A model generated the notes under the pieces. That model searched no databases. It was not told where the DNA came from and saw only the letters and a list, made by a program, of their open reading frames with translations. From the NCBI GenBank assembly GCA_002698425.1, contig NZXU01000101.1, forward strand, positions 62,001 through 126,000: a DNA stretch of 64,000 nucleotides, written 5' to 3'. Positions 9,663 through 17,796 of the stretch are shown piece by piece. Source of the DNA: Ahrensia sp. Its GTDB lineage: Bacteria > Pseudomonadota > Alphaproteobacteria > Rhizobiales > Rhizobiaceae. The stretch's first letter is position 1. Each line of letters opens with the position of its first letter. The position numbers were made by a program, and so were the translations under genes.

Positions 9663-9700
9663 CGAAACAAGAAAAGCGCCCCGAACAGGCGAGGCGCTTT
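9663..9700 (-). terminator. Intrinsic terminator of the PilZ gene
   Basis: On the minus strand AAAGCGCC pairs with GGCGCTTT around a 12-base loop and is followed by a T-rich tract. It lies just downstream of the PilZ gene stop at 9722. Confidence 0.7.
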
Positions 9701-9721
9701 CCCTGGAGGTCGGCTAAGAAA

Positions 9722-10321
9722 CTAGCCGAGATACTGTCTGAGCGTATCGCGCCTCTGAACGACGGCGAACTCGATCGCAATCCCGTCCTCGAAATGGCGA
9801 ACGACCTGCCCGCGCATATTGCCGAGCGTGACCTGCGTTCCGATTGCCGGGCGGACATTGATCTCGATCGCGGCGCCGGAAACGGACAGGTCGATTATGC
9901 GGCAACGGTACTGGCGGCCGTCATCGAGCGTCAGTATGCCCGACGGATTGCGCGGCTGGATCCGCTCGTGGCGGCGGTCTTCCGGCAGGTCGAGTTCATG
10001 CTTGTTGGCGAGCCAGGTGAGCTGCGCGGCGAGTTTTGCCTTCTTGCGCGGGGTCGTATTCAGCTCCAGGGCGAAGCCGTCATCGCGAACACGCGCGACC
10101 TTGCCTTCAAGCCTGCCGATATGATCCACATAGGCGATGACGCGTTCGCCAATCCTGGCCACCGCGTCCGTTTCGAAAAAAGCGCTTCCCGGCGACATGT
10201 CGATCACCCGACATCGATGCTCCGTGCGATCCGACAGCATCAGGCGGCCGTGAAGCATCACCGTTACCCGCTGATACTGGCGGCGATCATGATCGGAAAC
10301 GGTTTGCTGTGCGCCGAGCAT
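9722..10321 (-). CDS. Tandem PilZ-domain protein
   Basis: A 199-residue cytoplasmic protein with two PilZ domains, the fold that binds cyclic di-GMP. Domain 1 (about 10-95) has an arginine cluster DRRQYQR but reads DMSPGS where the consensus is D-x-S-x-x-G, so its second motif is altered. Domain 2 (about 115-199) has RRHERIQPR and the intact DLSVSG. Binding is therefore more likely at domain 2. No diguanylate cyclase lies nearby; the next gene on the same strand encodes a PAS_5 protein. The output of the pair is unknown. Confidence 0.88.
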   Translation of the reverse strand: MLGAQQTVSDHDRRQYQRVTVMLHGRLMLSDRTEHRCRVIDMSPGSAFFETDAVARIGERVIAYVDHIGRLEGKVARVRDDGFALELNTTPRKKAKLAAQLTWLANKHELDLPEDRRHERIQPRNPSGILTLDDGRQYRCRIIDLSVSGAAIEINVRPAIGTQVTLGNMRGQVVRHFEDGIAIEFAVVQRRDTLRQYLG

Positions 10322-10438
10322 TCTGCGGTTGGTCCGGTTCGACAGAGGGGACGCCGCAAGAATAGGGTTCTTCTGGTTAACGGGTGGTTAGTGCGGCTTG
10401 ACTGAAGACCCCATGATCTTGCCTGTAATTATGCCGGT

Positions 10439-11086
10439 CTATTTCTTGCCGCCGTCGACGACCCGAAAGGCGCGAATGGCTCGCGCGGGGCCGATTTTTC
10501 CATTCCCGTCAATGACATGAAGCCGGCTTTGCCCGCCGCCATCCGTGTCATCCCGGCGCCGCAGGATCGGGATCGAGGGGCGACTTTGTAAAAATGCAAA
10601 GCCCGCATCCGGATTCATGTGGCGGACGCCACGCAATTCAAGCATCGCGGGAACCATGCCCCACCAGTCCGGCAACGAGAATGCGGATGCGATTCCCATA
10701 ATGCGTGTTGTGCCGCCGGCAAGCGGAAAGAGCCCGACCTCCATCGATACGCCCGTTCCTCCCGGACGTTTGGCCCGGATGTCGAGGACGACCACGGAAT
10801 TGCCGCGATCGACCGAGTTGACGATTCGCGTCAGTCCCTGGCGGTCTTCGGGCAGGAAGATATCCGCGAAGCGCGCACCCTTGAGCTCGCCGCAATGCAG
10901 GGAGCAAAGCCTGGAGCCGGCAATCCTGAAAACGAAGTCATCGGCGTCCGTCCTGTCGAGCAGCATGACCGAGGGCAACAGCTGTCCGAGCCCAGCCGGC
11001 GCGATCCGGGACCGGGTCGGCGCGGGCGCTTCGCCGCGCATCTCGTTCCAGTAATCATACAGTGCGACCGTGTCCTTGTGGCGCAT
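10439..11086 (-). CDS. PAS_5 family PAS-domain protein
   Basis: A 215-residue protein of the PAS_5 family (PF07310 type), seen in the opening MRHKDTVALYDYWNEMRG and the following PAS core at about residues 20-140. Members occur in several copies in many Alphaproteobacteria; the Caulobacter relative MopJ affects motility and cell-cycle signalling. No kinase or cyclase domain is attached, so it is a lone sensor. An upstream ATG at 11128 would add 14 residues; 11086 is preferred because family members start with this conserved stretch. Confidence 0.83.
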   Translation of the reverse strand: MRHKDTVALYDYWNEMRGEAPAPTRSRIAPAGLGQLLPSVMLLDRTDADDFVFRIAGSRLCSLHCGELKGARFADIFLPEDRQGLTRIVNSVDRGNSVVVLDIRAKRPGGTGVSMEVGLFPLAGGTTRIMGIASAFSLPDWWGMVPAMLELRGVRHMNPDAGFAFLQSRPSIPILRRRDDTDGGGQSRLHVIDGNGKIGPARAIRAFRVVDGGKK

Positions 11087-11390
11087 GACCAGACCGTCCC
11101 CGTTTCCGCAATGCGCCTTCTGTGCCAAATCGGCACAGAACCGCGCTATTTCACCATCCGTTCGTGGAAGGCGCAGATTTCGGGCCAGTTCGGAATGCCG
11201 GGCGAAGTTAAGGTTAATGATTGGTTTCCATTGAATCGGCCGGCCGGATTTGCGAGGGTCATGGCAACGAAAATTGCTTCACAGCACCTTTTCAGGGGAT
11301 GGGGTAGGGGACTCCGCCGGGCCATTCGAGCAAAAGCTTGAATGGCCCTTTTTTTTGGCGTGAAAGTGGGCGAAGACACGAATCTCGCTC
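11087..11390. other. Intergenic region between PAS_5 and rhomboid genes
   Basis: About 300 bases between divergent genes. A perfect 9+9 inverted repeat TTCTGTGCC-AAATC-GGCACAGAA lies at 11118-11140, 32-54 bases upstream of the PAS gene start, and could be an operator. At 11319-11356 is a strong plus-strand terminator with no plus-strand gene before it. No protein-coding frame is supported. Confidence 0.5.
11319..11356 (+). terminator. Strong intrinsic terminator with no upstream plus-strand gene
   Basis: GGGCCATTCGAGC pairs with GCTTGAATGGCCC (13 pairs, one G-U) around an AAAA loop and is followed by eight T residues. Upstream on this strand there is only the non-coding gap, so the terminator either ends a small RNA or attenuates the rhomboid transcript. 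The rhomboid start is 35 bases downstream. Confidence 0.85.
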
Positions 11391-12104
11391 ATGACCGATC
11401 AGCACCAGGAACCACCCAAATTCGAAGAACGCCCGGTTCCTGCACCGGTGTTCAATTTGCATGGCGCGATCGTCACGCTTTCGCTCATCTGCATCGCGGT
11501 TCATCTTGTTCGCATACTGCTCTTGTCCAGCCGGCTGGATACGTGGCTGCTTTTGAATGGCGCCTTCTTTCCGATCCGATACGCGCCGCAGGTCTTCACG
11601 CTCGATTTGCCGACGGTTCTCTCACCCGTCACCTATGCGTTCCTGCATGGCGGCTGGATGCATCTCGGCATCAACATCATCTGGCTTGCGATTTTCGGTT
11701 CGCCGCTCGCCTACCGGATCGGGTGGCGGAGGAGCGTGCTTTTCTGGATCGTGACCGCGGCACTCGCCGCCGCCGCGCATCTGGCCGTCTATTTCGGAGA
11801 CGCTGTGCCGGTAATCGGCGCGTCGGGCGCCGTATCCGGTTTCATGGGCGCCGCCGCCCGTTTTGGATTGCGCGCCAATCGGCGCAATCCGCGCCGCGGC
11901 TTCGACGGTCCGCTGCTTTCTATAGGCGCGAGCCTGCGCGCGCGCGGCGTGCTCCCATTTCTGGTGATCTGGATCATCATGAATGTCGTGGTCGGGCTCG
12001 ATCTGTTCGGGGCGCGCGGCGGTCCAGGAATTGCCTGGGAAGCCCACATAGGCGGCCTCCTCGCCGGCTTTTTCCTCATACCGCTTTTCGATCGCAAGAT
12101 GTGA
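11391..12104 (+). CDS. Rhomboid family intramembrane serine protease
   Basis: Six-helix membrane protease of 237 residues that cleaves membrane proteins within or near the bilayer. Catalytic serine S145 lies in GASGAVSG and histidine H219 in EAHIGGLLAG; the oxyanion-stabilising pair H91/N95 is in HLGIN. Helices run from about residue 25 to 232. Substrates are not known. The leader contains a strong terminator, so expression may depend on readthrough or on a promoter in the last 35 bases. A CBS-domain gene follows 77 bases after the stop. Confidence 0.92.
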   Translation: MTDQHQEPPKFEERPVPAPVFNLHGAIVTLSLICIAVHLVRILLLSSRLDTWLLLNGAFFPIRYAPQVFTLDLPTVLSPVTYAFLHGGWMHLGINIIWLAIFGSPLAYRIGWRRSVLFWIVTAALAAAAHLAVYFGDAVPVIGASGAVSGFMGAAARFGLRANRRNPRRGFDGPLLSIGASLRARGVLPFLVIWIIMNVVVGLDLFGARGGPGIAWEAHIGGLLAGFFLIPLFDRKM

Positions 12105-12181
12105 CGTGGCTTAGCCCGCTTGCAAAATCGCCGAGCGCAACGCATTCTTTCCAAAGGGGGAAATGAGGAGGAATGCGTGCC

Positions 12182-12613
12182 ATGATGGTCAAGCACATAC
12201 TTGCCGAAAAGGGTGCAGACGTCTTTACCCTGCCGGAGCACTCGACCTGCAAGGAAGCGGTCGCCGCTCTTGCGAAATACAATATCGGCGCCCTCGTCGT
12301 TGCCGGTCCCGACATGACGATCAAGGGCATTCTGTCCGAACGCGATATCGTCCGGGCACTCGGTCGCAGCGGCGGTGCTGCGCTGGACATAGCCGTATCC
12401 GAATTGATGACCTCGAAGGTGCGCACCTGCACCGAGGATTCGACCGTCCCCGAATTGATGGAGTTGATGACGGAAGGCCGGTTCCGCCATTTGCCGGTCG
12501 AGCGCGACGGCAAGCTGATCGGCGTGGTTTCCATCGGCGATATCGTGAAGCGACGCATCGAGGAAATCGAGCGCGAGGCGGATGATATCCGCTCCTATAT
12601 CGCCTCAGCTTAG
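12182..12613 (+). CDS. CBS-domain pair protein
   Basis: Cytoplasmic protein of about 143 residues made of two CBS motifs (about residues 5-60 and 72-130). The pair forms a Bateman module that usually binds adenine nucleotides. Nothing else is attached, so it probably acts in trans. The AGGAGG at 12166-12171 decides the start: it is one base from the first ATG (12173), too close for use, but about ten from the ATG at 12182. The stop overlaps the convergent patatin gene by four bases. Confidence 0.9.
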   Translation: MMVKHILAEKGADVFTLPEHSTCKEAVAALAKYNIGALVVAGPDMTIKGILSERDIVRALGRSGGAALDIAVSELMTSKVRTCTEDSTVPELMELMTEGRFRHLPVERDGKLIGVVSIGDIVKRRIEEIEREADDIRSYIASA

Positions 12614-13572
12614 GTCAATTCGGCCAGGCGCCTGAGATCCGGCAAGCGCTCCATCGCGATCTCATAGCCGCGGTCGATCGCGTCAGAGGCGCGATGGAAG
12701 TCGGCAAGGCCTATGTCCGACAGGCGCGGATGCAGCGCGTAGTCCGGCGGATCCCCGGCCAGACGCGCCCGCGAGATGCGATCCTGGATGATGTTGTAGG
12801 ATTCCACCATGACGCCCGAAATGCCGAGCCTGACCGGCGGCGTCGGCTTTTTCTTGTGCGCGGGCCGTTTGCTCTCGGTCGCCTTCACGTTCATTTCCGC
12901 GCGCGGCACGCCATGCTTGACGACGCCGGACCGGCCGAAAATGTCATAGTTCAGGTTCACGGCCACCACCCGGCGCTGTTCATACGCGCGGCAAACGGAA
13001 ACAGGCACGGGATTGACCAGCGCGCCATCGACCAGAACCTTGCCGTTGCAGTCGACGGGCTCGAAAATGCCGGGCAGGGAATAGGACGCGCGCATCGCCA
13101 CGATCAGGTCGCCATGGGTTAGCCAGATCTCGTGACCGGTGGCGATTTCGGTCGCGACGGCGACAAACGGCTTCGGCAGATCCTCGATCTGGATGTCACG
13201 CATATGGGCATCCATTTCCCTGTTCAGCCGCATGCCGCCGAACAGGCCGCTACCGGCAAACTGGATGTCCAGCAGGCCGAGCATGCGCCGACGCGAGAGC
13301 GACCGCGCGAACTTCTCGAGTTCATCAAGCTTGCCAGCGAGATAGCATCCGCCGACTAGGGCGCCGATCGAGGTGCCGGCGATCATGTCTATCTTGATGC
13401 CGACTTCGTCGAGCGCATGTAAAACGCCGATATGCGCCCAGCCACGGGCCGCTCCGCCGCCGAGTGCCAGCGCGATACCCCGCTGGCCTTCCGGTGCGGG
13501 AACCTCGTCATTGGCGACCGGTCCGATCTCGGCGCCGTCACCCTTGCGTTTCGAGAAAGCGACCAGATGCAT
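12610..13572 (-). CDS. Patatin-like phospholipase (RssA family)
   Basis: A 320-residue acyl hydrolase with a patatin fold. Seen are the oxyanion loop GGGAARG (38-44), nucleophile elbow GTSIG with S68, and the catalytic aspartate D182 in DGA. Members of this family hydrolyse phospholipid or lysophospholipid acyl esters. There is no signal peptide, so it acts in the cytoplasm or at the inner leaflet. It lies upstream of no obvious partner; hisI follows in the same orientation upstream but with a 96-base gap. Confidence 0.9.
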   Translation of the reverse strand: MHLVAFSKRKGDGAEIGPVANDEVPAPEGQRGIALALGGGAARGWAHIGVLHALDEVGIKIDMIAGTSIGALVGGCYLAGKLDELEKFARSLSRRRMLGLLDIQFAGSGLFGGMRLNREMDAHMRDIQIEDLPKPFVAVATEIATGHEIWLTHGDLIVAMRASYSLPGIFEPVDCNGKVLVDGALVNPVPVSVCRAYEQRRVVAVNLNYDIFGRSGVVKHGVPRAEMNVKATESKRPAHKKKPTPPVRLGISGVMVESYNIIQDRISRARLAGDPPDYALHPRLSDIGLADFHRASDAIDRGYEIAMERLPDLRRLAELT

Positions 13573-13668
13573 GGCTTTCTTTGCTCACTGCGGCATTGGA
13601 TCAGTGAGTCTGCATGGAAATGGTGTCAAATCCGTGAAAAATCCGCGCTGCGCCGGGCCTCGGACTTT

Positions 13669-14130
13669 TCAGCCATAGACCGCCTTGGGATCGAAACGCG
13701 GCGTGTCTTCTTCATCGAAGACCAGCCGGGCCTGGCCGTCATCGCCTTTTTCGAGAACGCGGTAGAAGCATGATTTGCGGCCAGTATGGCAATTGGCGCC
13801 GTTGCCGGCGGTCTCCACCTTGAGCAGCACGCAATCCTGATCGCAGTCGATCCGGATTTCCTTCACGGCCTGCATGTTGCCGGATGTCTCGCCCTTCTTC
13901 CAGATTTCCGATCGCGAGCGGGACCAATAATGGGCGATGCCGGTCTCGATCGTCAGCTGCAGCGCCTCGGCATTCATGTGCGCGACCATCAGCACGGTAT
14001 TGTCGCTGGCGTCGACCGTGACGGCCGTGACGAGCCCGTCGGCCGAGAAGCGCGGGGAGAGGACGCCTCCATCCTCGAGTTCGGCCTTGGAGGCCGCCGT
14101 CGGAAACAATTCTGTCGCACTGTCGCTCAT
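13669..14130 (-). CDS. hisI: Phosphoribosyl-AMP cyclohydrolase
   Basis: Third step of histidine biosynthesis: it opens the adenine ring of phosphoribosyl-AMP. The protein is 153 residues and single-domain, as in most Alphaproteobacteria, without the HisE fusion found in enterics. The magnesium/zinc-binding signature is present: CDQDC, then [12 protein letters not shown] 25-residue N-terminal extension precedes the conserved core. It lies 37 bases downstream of folE on the same strand, so the two nucleotide-ring hydrolases are likely cotranscribed. Other his genes are not in the window. Confidence 0.95.
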   Translation of the reverse strand: MSDSATELFPTAASKAELEDGGVLSPRFSADGLVTAVTVDASDNTVLMVAHMNAEALQLTIETGIAHYWSRSRSEIWKKGETSGNMQAVKEIRIDCDQDCVLLKVETAGNGANCHTGRKSCFYRVLEKGDDGQARLVFDEEDTPRFDPKAVYG

Positions 14131-14167
14131 GCAGCGGCTCTACGCTGCCTGCACGGCGGGATCAAGA

Positions 14168-14797
14168 CTAGCGGCCTCGCACCATCGAAATGAAGCGCGC
14201 CTGTTCCTGCGGATCGTTGCGGAACGCGCCGGTAAAGGTCGTTGTCAGCGTCGTAGAGCCCTGTTTGCGGATACCGCGCATTGCCATGCACATGTGTTCC
14301 GCCTCGATCATCACCGCGACGCCGCGCGGTGATAGCGCTTCGTCGATCGTGCTCGCGATCTGCGCGGTGATCGATTCCTGGGTCTGCAGGCGTTGCGCGA
14401 AGATGTCGATGACGCGGGCGATCTTCGACAGGCCCAATACGCGCCCGTCCGGAAGATAGGCTACATGCGCCTTGCCGATGATCGGCACCATGTGGTGTTC
14501 GCAATGGGAGTGGAAACCGATGTCCTTGACCAGCACGACATCGTCATAGCCGGCCACCTCCTCGAAGGTGCGGCCAAGGACCTCATGCGGATCCATGTCG
14601 TAGCCGGAAAACATCTCGCGATAGGCATTCACGACACGCTGCGGCGTTTCCAGCAAGCCCTCGCGATCCGGATTGTCGCCAGTCCAGCGGATCAGCGTCC
14701 GCACGGCGGCTTCCGCTTCCTCACGCGTGGGGCGCGCCGGCGTTGCGATCTGATCTTCCTCGTCCTTGGAAAAGGTGCTGACGATGGCATCCATCAT
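14168..14797 (-). CDS. folE: GTP cyclohydrolase I
   Basis: Converts GTP to 7,8-dihydroneopterin triphosphate, the entry to folate synthesis. The 209 residues contain the family signatures [16 protein letters not shown] and [18 protein letters not shown], with the zinc ligands in CEHH and in HMCMAMRG. The start at 14797 is set by a GGGAGA four bases upstream. A longer frame to 14854 adds 19 residues without similarity. It is divergent from the iron-sulfur scaffold gene; hisI lies downstream. Confidence 0.96.
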   Translation of the reverse strand: MMDAIVSTFSKDEEDQIATPARPTREEAEAAVRTLIRWTGDNPDREGLLETPQRVVNAYREMFSGYDMDPHEVLGRTFEEVAGYDDVVLVKDIGFHSHCEHHMVPIIGKAHVAYLPDGRVLGLSKIARVIDIFAQRLQTQESITAQIASTIDEALSPRGVAVMIEAEHMCMAMRGIRKQGSTTLTTTFTGAFRNDPQEQARFISMVRGR

Positions 14798-14996
14798 AGT
14801 GTCTCCCGTAGTCCCGATCTTACGCCGGAACGAGTTAAACGGACCACTGATCATTCAGTAAATCGAAATTGCCGCTGTTCCGTCAACGGCGTGGGGCATA
14901 TGCCTTGTTCCCGCTCCGTTGTAAAATATATAAGTGCATGGGACCGGCAGAACAGGCTCCGGTCCGGAAATTGCACCCGGAAAGTCGGAGCGCATC

Positions 14997-15440
14997 GTGA
15001 TTGACGATATCTATAACTCGAAGATCCTTGAGTTCGCCGGGAATATCGCCCGTACCGAACGACTGGACAATCCCGACGCATCGGCAAAGGCGCATTCCAA
15101 ACTCTGCGGTTCCACGGTCACAATCGATCTAAAGCTGGATGGCGACGTCGTGTCCGATTACGGACAGGATGTGAAGGCCTGTGCGCTTGGGCAGGCCTCG
15201 TCTTCGATCATGGCGCGCAGCATCGTTGGTGCGTCGGCTCAGGAGTTGCGAGACGTCCGCCAGCAGATGATCGCGATGTTGAAGGCCGATGGTCCCGCAC
15301 CGACCGGCCGTTTTGCCGACCTGCAATATCTGATGCCCGTCAAGGACTACAAGGCGCGGCACGCATCCACGTTGCTGGTGTTCGACGCCGTGGTCGACGC
15401 GCTCGATCAGATCGAGGAAAAGCGCGCCAGCGCCGCTTGA
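14997..15440 (+). CDS. Iron-sulfur cluster scaffold-like protein (IscU/NifU N-terminal family)
   Basis: A 147-residue IscU-fold protein. Of the three cluster-ligand cysteines of IscU, C37 and C62 are present, but the third position reads HAS (122-124) where IscU has HCS, so a ligand is missing. This variant differs from the SUF/ISC scaffold and may be an alternative carrier or have lost scaffold activity. The start is GTG at 14997, with GGAG seven bases upstream; the open frame to 14934 is not supported. The yidD gene follows after 12 bases. Confidence 0.85.
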   Translation: MIDDIYNSKILEFAGNIARTERLDNPDASAKAHSKLCGSTVTIDLKLDGDVVSDYGQDVKACALGQASSSIMARSIVGASAQELRDVRQQMIAMLKADGPAPTGRFADLQYLMPVKDYKARHASTLLVFDAVVDALDQIEEKRASAA

Positions 15441-15452
15441 CGGGTTCCGGAC

Positions 15453-15758
15453 ATGTGCGCCCACGAGACAGACCACAAGCAGGCGGCCGCCCGGCCGCGA
15501 AGCCGCAATTGGCAGGGCGCTTGGCCCAGGACGCCAGGGCGACTGCTCGGGACGTCGCTGATCCGGCTCTATCAACTCACCCTGTCGGGCTTCATCGGCA
15601 ACAATTGCCGTCACCTGCCGACTTGCTCGGAATATGGCTATGAAGCGATTGCCCGGCACGGACTGGTCGCGGGAAGCTGGCTGACGCTGAAGCGCGTGGC
15701 GCGCTGCGGTCCCGGCGGCACGTGCGGTATCGACAACGTTCCCGAGAAGCTCAGATAG
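15453..15758 (+). CDS. yidD: Membrane protein insertion efficiency factor YidD
   Basis: A 101-residue protein that aids YidC-dependent insertion of inner-membrane proteins. The YidD signature is clear: NCRHLPTCSEYGYEAI, later KRVARCGPGGTCGIDNVP. The usual core is about 70 residues; here it has a basic N-terminal extension of 30. In many bacteria yidD sits between rnpA and yidC, but here it follows an IscU-like gene by 12 bases, a common rhizobial arrangement. It probably sits at the membrane through an amphipathic helix. Confidence 0.95.
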   Translation: MCAHETDHKQAAARPRSRNWQGAWPRTPGRLLGTSLIRLYQLTLSGFIGNNCRHLPTCSEYGYEAIARHGLVAGSWLTLKRVARCGPGGTCGIDNVPEKLR

Positions 15759-15886
15759 GGCGTCTGCCCGGCTGCGAAATTTCGCCCGGTAACGGAAAAT
15801 TCCGAACCGAATGGCCTGCCGGCAATTGTATTTTCATAACAGCCGTTTAGTTGTGACTTTGCGCACCAGCACGATGGAGCCCTGCG

Positions 15887-17299
15887 GTGGACGAGACCCA
15901 GACGCCACAAGCCGAGTCGTCCAACGACACCGCCTACGCTGATATCTACAGCGAGGACGGCTCGATTCGCGCCGACTATCTCGACCGTATCGACCGCTTC
16001 ATCGAGGAGGAAGATGTCGAGGCGCTGGCCGAGGCCGTAGCGCCGCTGCATGAATCCGAGCTTGGCGATCTCATCGAGACCCTCGAGGCAGATTCTCGCC
16101 GCCAACTGGTGCTTCTTCTCGGCGACCGTTTCGACTTCTCCGCCCTGACCGAGGTGGATGAGGGCATCAGGCTCGATATCATCGACGCGTTGCCGAACGA
16201 CCAAATCGCAGTCGCCGTCCAGGCGCTCGATTCCGACGACGCGGTCTACATCCTCGAGGATCTGGAGGAGGAAGACCAGGCCGAGATCCTGGCCAAGCTT
16301 CCTTTCACCGAGCGGATCCGGTTGCGCCGTTCATTGGACTATCCCGAGGAAAGCGCCGGCCGGCGCATGCAGACGGAATTCGTCGCCGTGCCGCCATACT
16401 GGTCGGTCGGCCAGACGATCGACTATCTGCGCGACAGCGAGGATCTGCCGGATTCCTTCGCCCAGATTTTCGTGATCGATCCGACCTTCCATCTCGTCGG
16501 CGCCGTGGATCTCGACCGGCTGCTGCGCACCCCGCGCCCGGTCAAGGTCGAGGAGATCATGCATGAGACGCGCCACGCCATCCCGGCCGAGATGGACCAA
16601 GAGGAAGCGGCACAGATCTTCGAACAATACGACCTTCTTTCCGCCGCCGTGGTCGACGAGAACGAGCGGCTCGTCGGCGTGCTGACCATCGACGACGTCG
16701 TCGACGTCATCCAGGAAGAAGCCGAAGAAGACCTGAAGCGCCTTGGCGGTGTTGGTGACGAGGAACTGTCGGACTCCGTTCTGGAGACCACGAAGTCCCG
16801 TTTCACCTGGCTGCTGATCAACCTCGCGACGGCGGTTCTGGCGTCTTTCGTGATCGGACTGTTCGACGCGACGATTTCGCAGATGGTCGCGTTGGCGGTG
16901 CTGATGCCGATCGTCGCCTCGATGGGCGGCAATGCCGGCACCCAGACCATGACGGTCGCGGTCCGCGCGCTGGCGACGCGCGAACTCTCCATCTACAATG
17001 CGGCGCGCATCATTCGCCGCGAATTGACGGTCGGTTTCATCAACGGGATTGTCTTTGCTCTGGTCATGGGAGTGGTCGCGTCCCTGTGGTTCGGGGACTT
17101 TGCGCTCGGCTGCGTGATCGGGACGGCGATGGTGGTCAACATGGTCTGCGCCGCGCTTGCCGGCATCTTCATCCCGCTGATGCTCGACCGATTCGGCGCC
17201 GACCCGGCGATCGCATCCAGCGTGTTCGTGACGACCGTTACCGATATCGTTGGCTTTTTCGCCTTTTTAGGCCTCGCAGCCTGGTGGTTCGCCATCTAG
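15887..17299 (+). CDS. mgtE: Magnesium transporter MgtE
   Basis: Mg2+ channel/transporter of 470 residues. The order is N-terminal superhelical MgtE_N domain (about 40-150), two CBS domains (about 155-280), a plug helix and five transmembrane helices (about 300-470). The membrane part carries the family motif around MPIVASMGGNAGTQ. The acidic N- and CBS domains sense cytosolic Mg2+. The start is GTG at 15887 behind a GGAG. No magnesium riboswitch is visible in the 128-base leader. Confidence 0.95.
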   Translation: MDETQTPQAESSNDTAYADIYSEDGSIRADYLDRIDRFIEEEDVEALAEAVAPLHESELGDLIETLEADSRRQLVLLLGDRFDFSALTEVDEGIRLDIIDALPNDQIAVAVQALDSDDAVYILEDLEEEDQAEILAKLPFTERIRLRRSLDYPEESAGRRMQTEFVAVPPYWSVGQTIDYLRDSEDLPDSFAQIFVIDPTFHLVGAVDLDRLLRTPRPVKVEEIMHETRHAIPAEMDQEEAAQIFEQYDLLSAAVVDENERLVGVLTIDDVVDVIQEEAEEDLKRLGGVGDEELSDSVLETTKSRFTWLLINLATAVLASFVIGLFDATISQMVALAVLMPIVASMGGNAGTQTMTVAVRALATRELSIYNAARIIRRELTVGFINGIVFALVMGVVASLWFGDFALGCVIGTAMVVNMVCAALAGIFIPLMLDRFGADPAIASSVFVTTVTDIVGFFAFLGLAAWWFAI

Positions 17300-17332
17300 G
17301 GGCGGGCATCACTGGGTGCCATGAGCAGATAT

Positions 17333-17361
17333 TTGACTTTTACGTAAGAGTGTCACAATCA
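17333..17361 (+). promoter_or_regulatory. merR promoter with palindromic operator
   Basis: TTGACT (17333-17338) is a candidate -35 element and CAATCA (17356-17361) a weak -10. Between and overlapping them lies a near-perfect 16-base palindrome centred on TTACGTAA (17336-17351, one mismatched pair), the typical position of a MerR-family operator. It suggests autoregulation. Confidence 0.5.
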
Positions 17362-17400
17362 TGGCGCTTCGTAAGTCATTGATCTTGAAAGAACCGGTGT

Positions 17401-17787
17401 ATGCGGGATTACTACACCATAACCGAACTCACGCGTGAATTCGGCATCTCGACGCGGACCCTTCGCTTTTACGAGGACGAGGGTTTGATCCATCCGGTTC
17501 GCCGCGGGCGAACCCGCCTTTTCCGCCCTGCCGACCGCCTTCTGGTCAAGCAGATCCTGCGCGGCAAGCGGCTCGGTTTCTCGATCGCCGAGATCCGCGA
17601 GATCATCCAGATGTACAAGTCTCCGCCCGGAGAGGTCGGCCAGTTGCGCACGATCATCGCCAAGGCAGCGGAAAGGCGCGAGGAATTGCGGCAAAAGCGC
17701 AAGGACATCGAGGATACGCTGGCCGAGCTCGAACAGGTCGAGGAAGCGTGTCTCGGCCGGCTTGCCGAACTGCGCGTCGCATCCTGA
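17401..17787 (+). CDS. MerR family transcriptional regulator
   Basis: A 128-residue DNA-binding protein. The winged helix-turn-helix is at residues 4-75 (YYTITELTREFGISTRTLRFYEDEG), followed by a dimerisation coiled coil (about 80-120). There is no cysteine pair for metal sensing apart from a single late cysteine, so it is not a metal regulator. The sequence resembles the LiuR-like group that controls branched-chain amino-acid or fatty-acid catabolism, but no such genes are adjacent. The upstream palindrome suggests autoregulation. Confidence 0.88.
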   Translation: MRDYYTITELTREFGISTRTLRFYEDEGLIHPVRRGRTRLFRPADRLLVKQILRGKRLGFSIAEIREIIQMYKSPPGEVGQLRTIIAKAAERREELRQKRKDIEDTLAELEQVEEACLGRLAELRVAS

Positions 17788-17796
17788 GACGCAACC

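Noticed and set aside
11208..11219. CtrA site before the PAS_5 gene
   Set aside because: The two TTAA halves are two bases apart, not seven.
15759..15886. Magnesium riboswitch before mgtE
   Set aside because: The 128-base leader does not show the paired stems of an M-box and has no terminator/anti-terminator.
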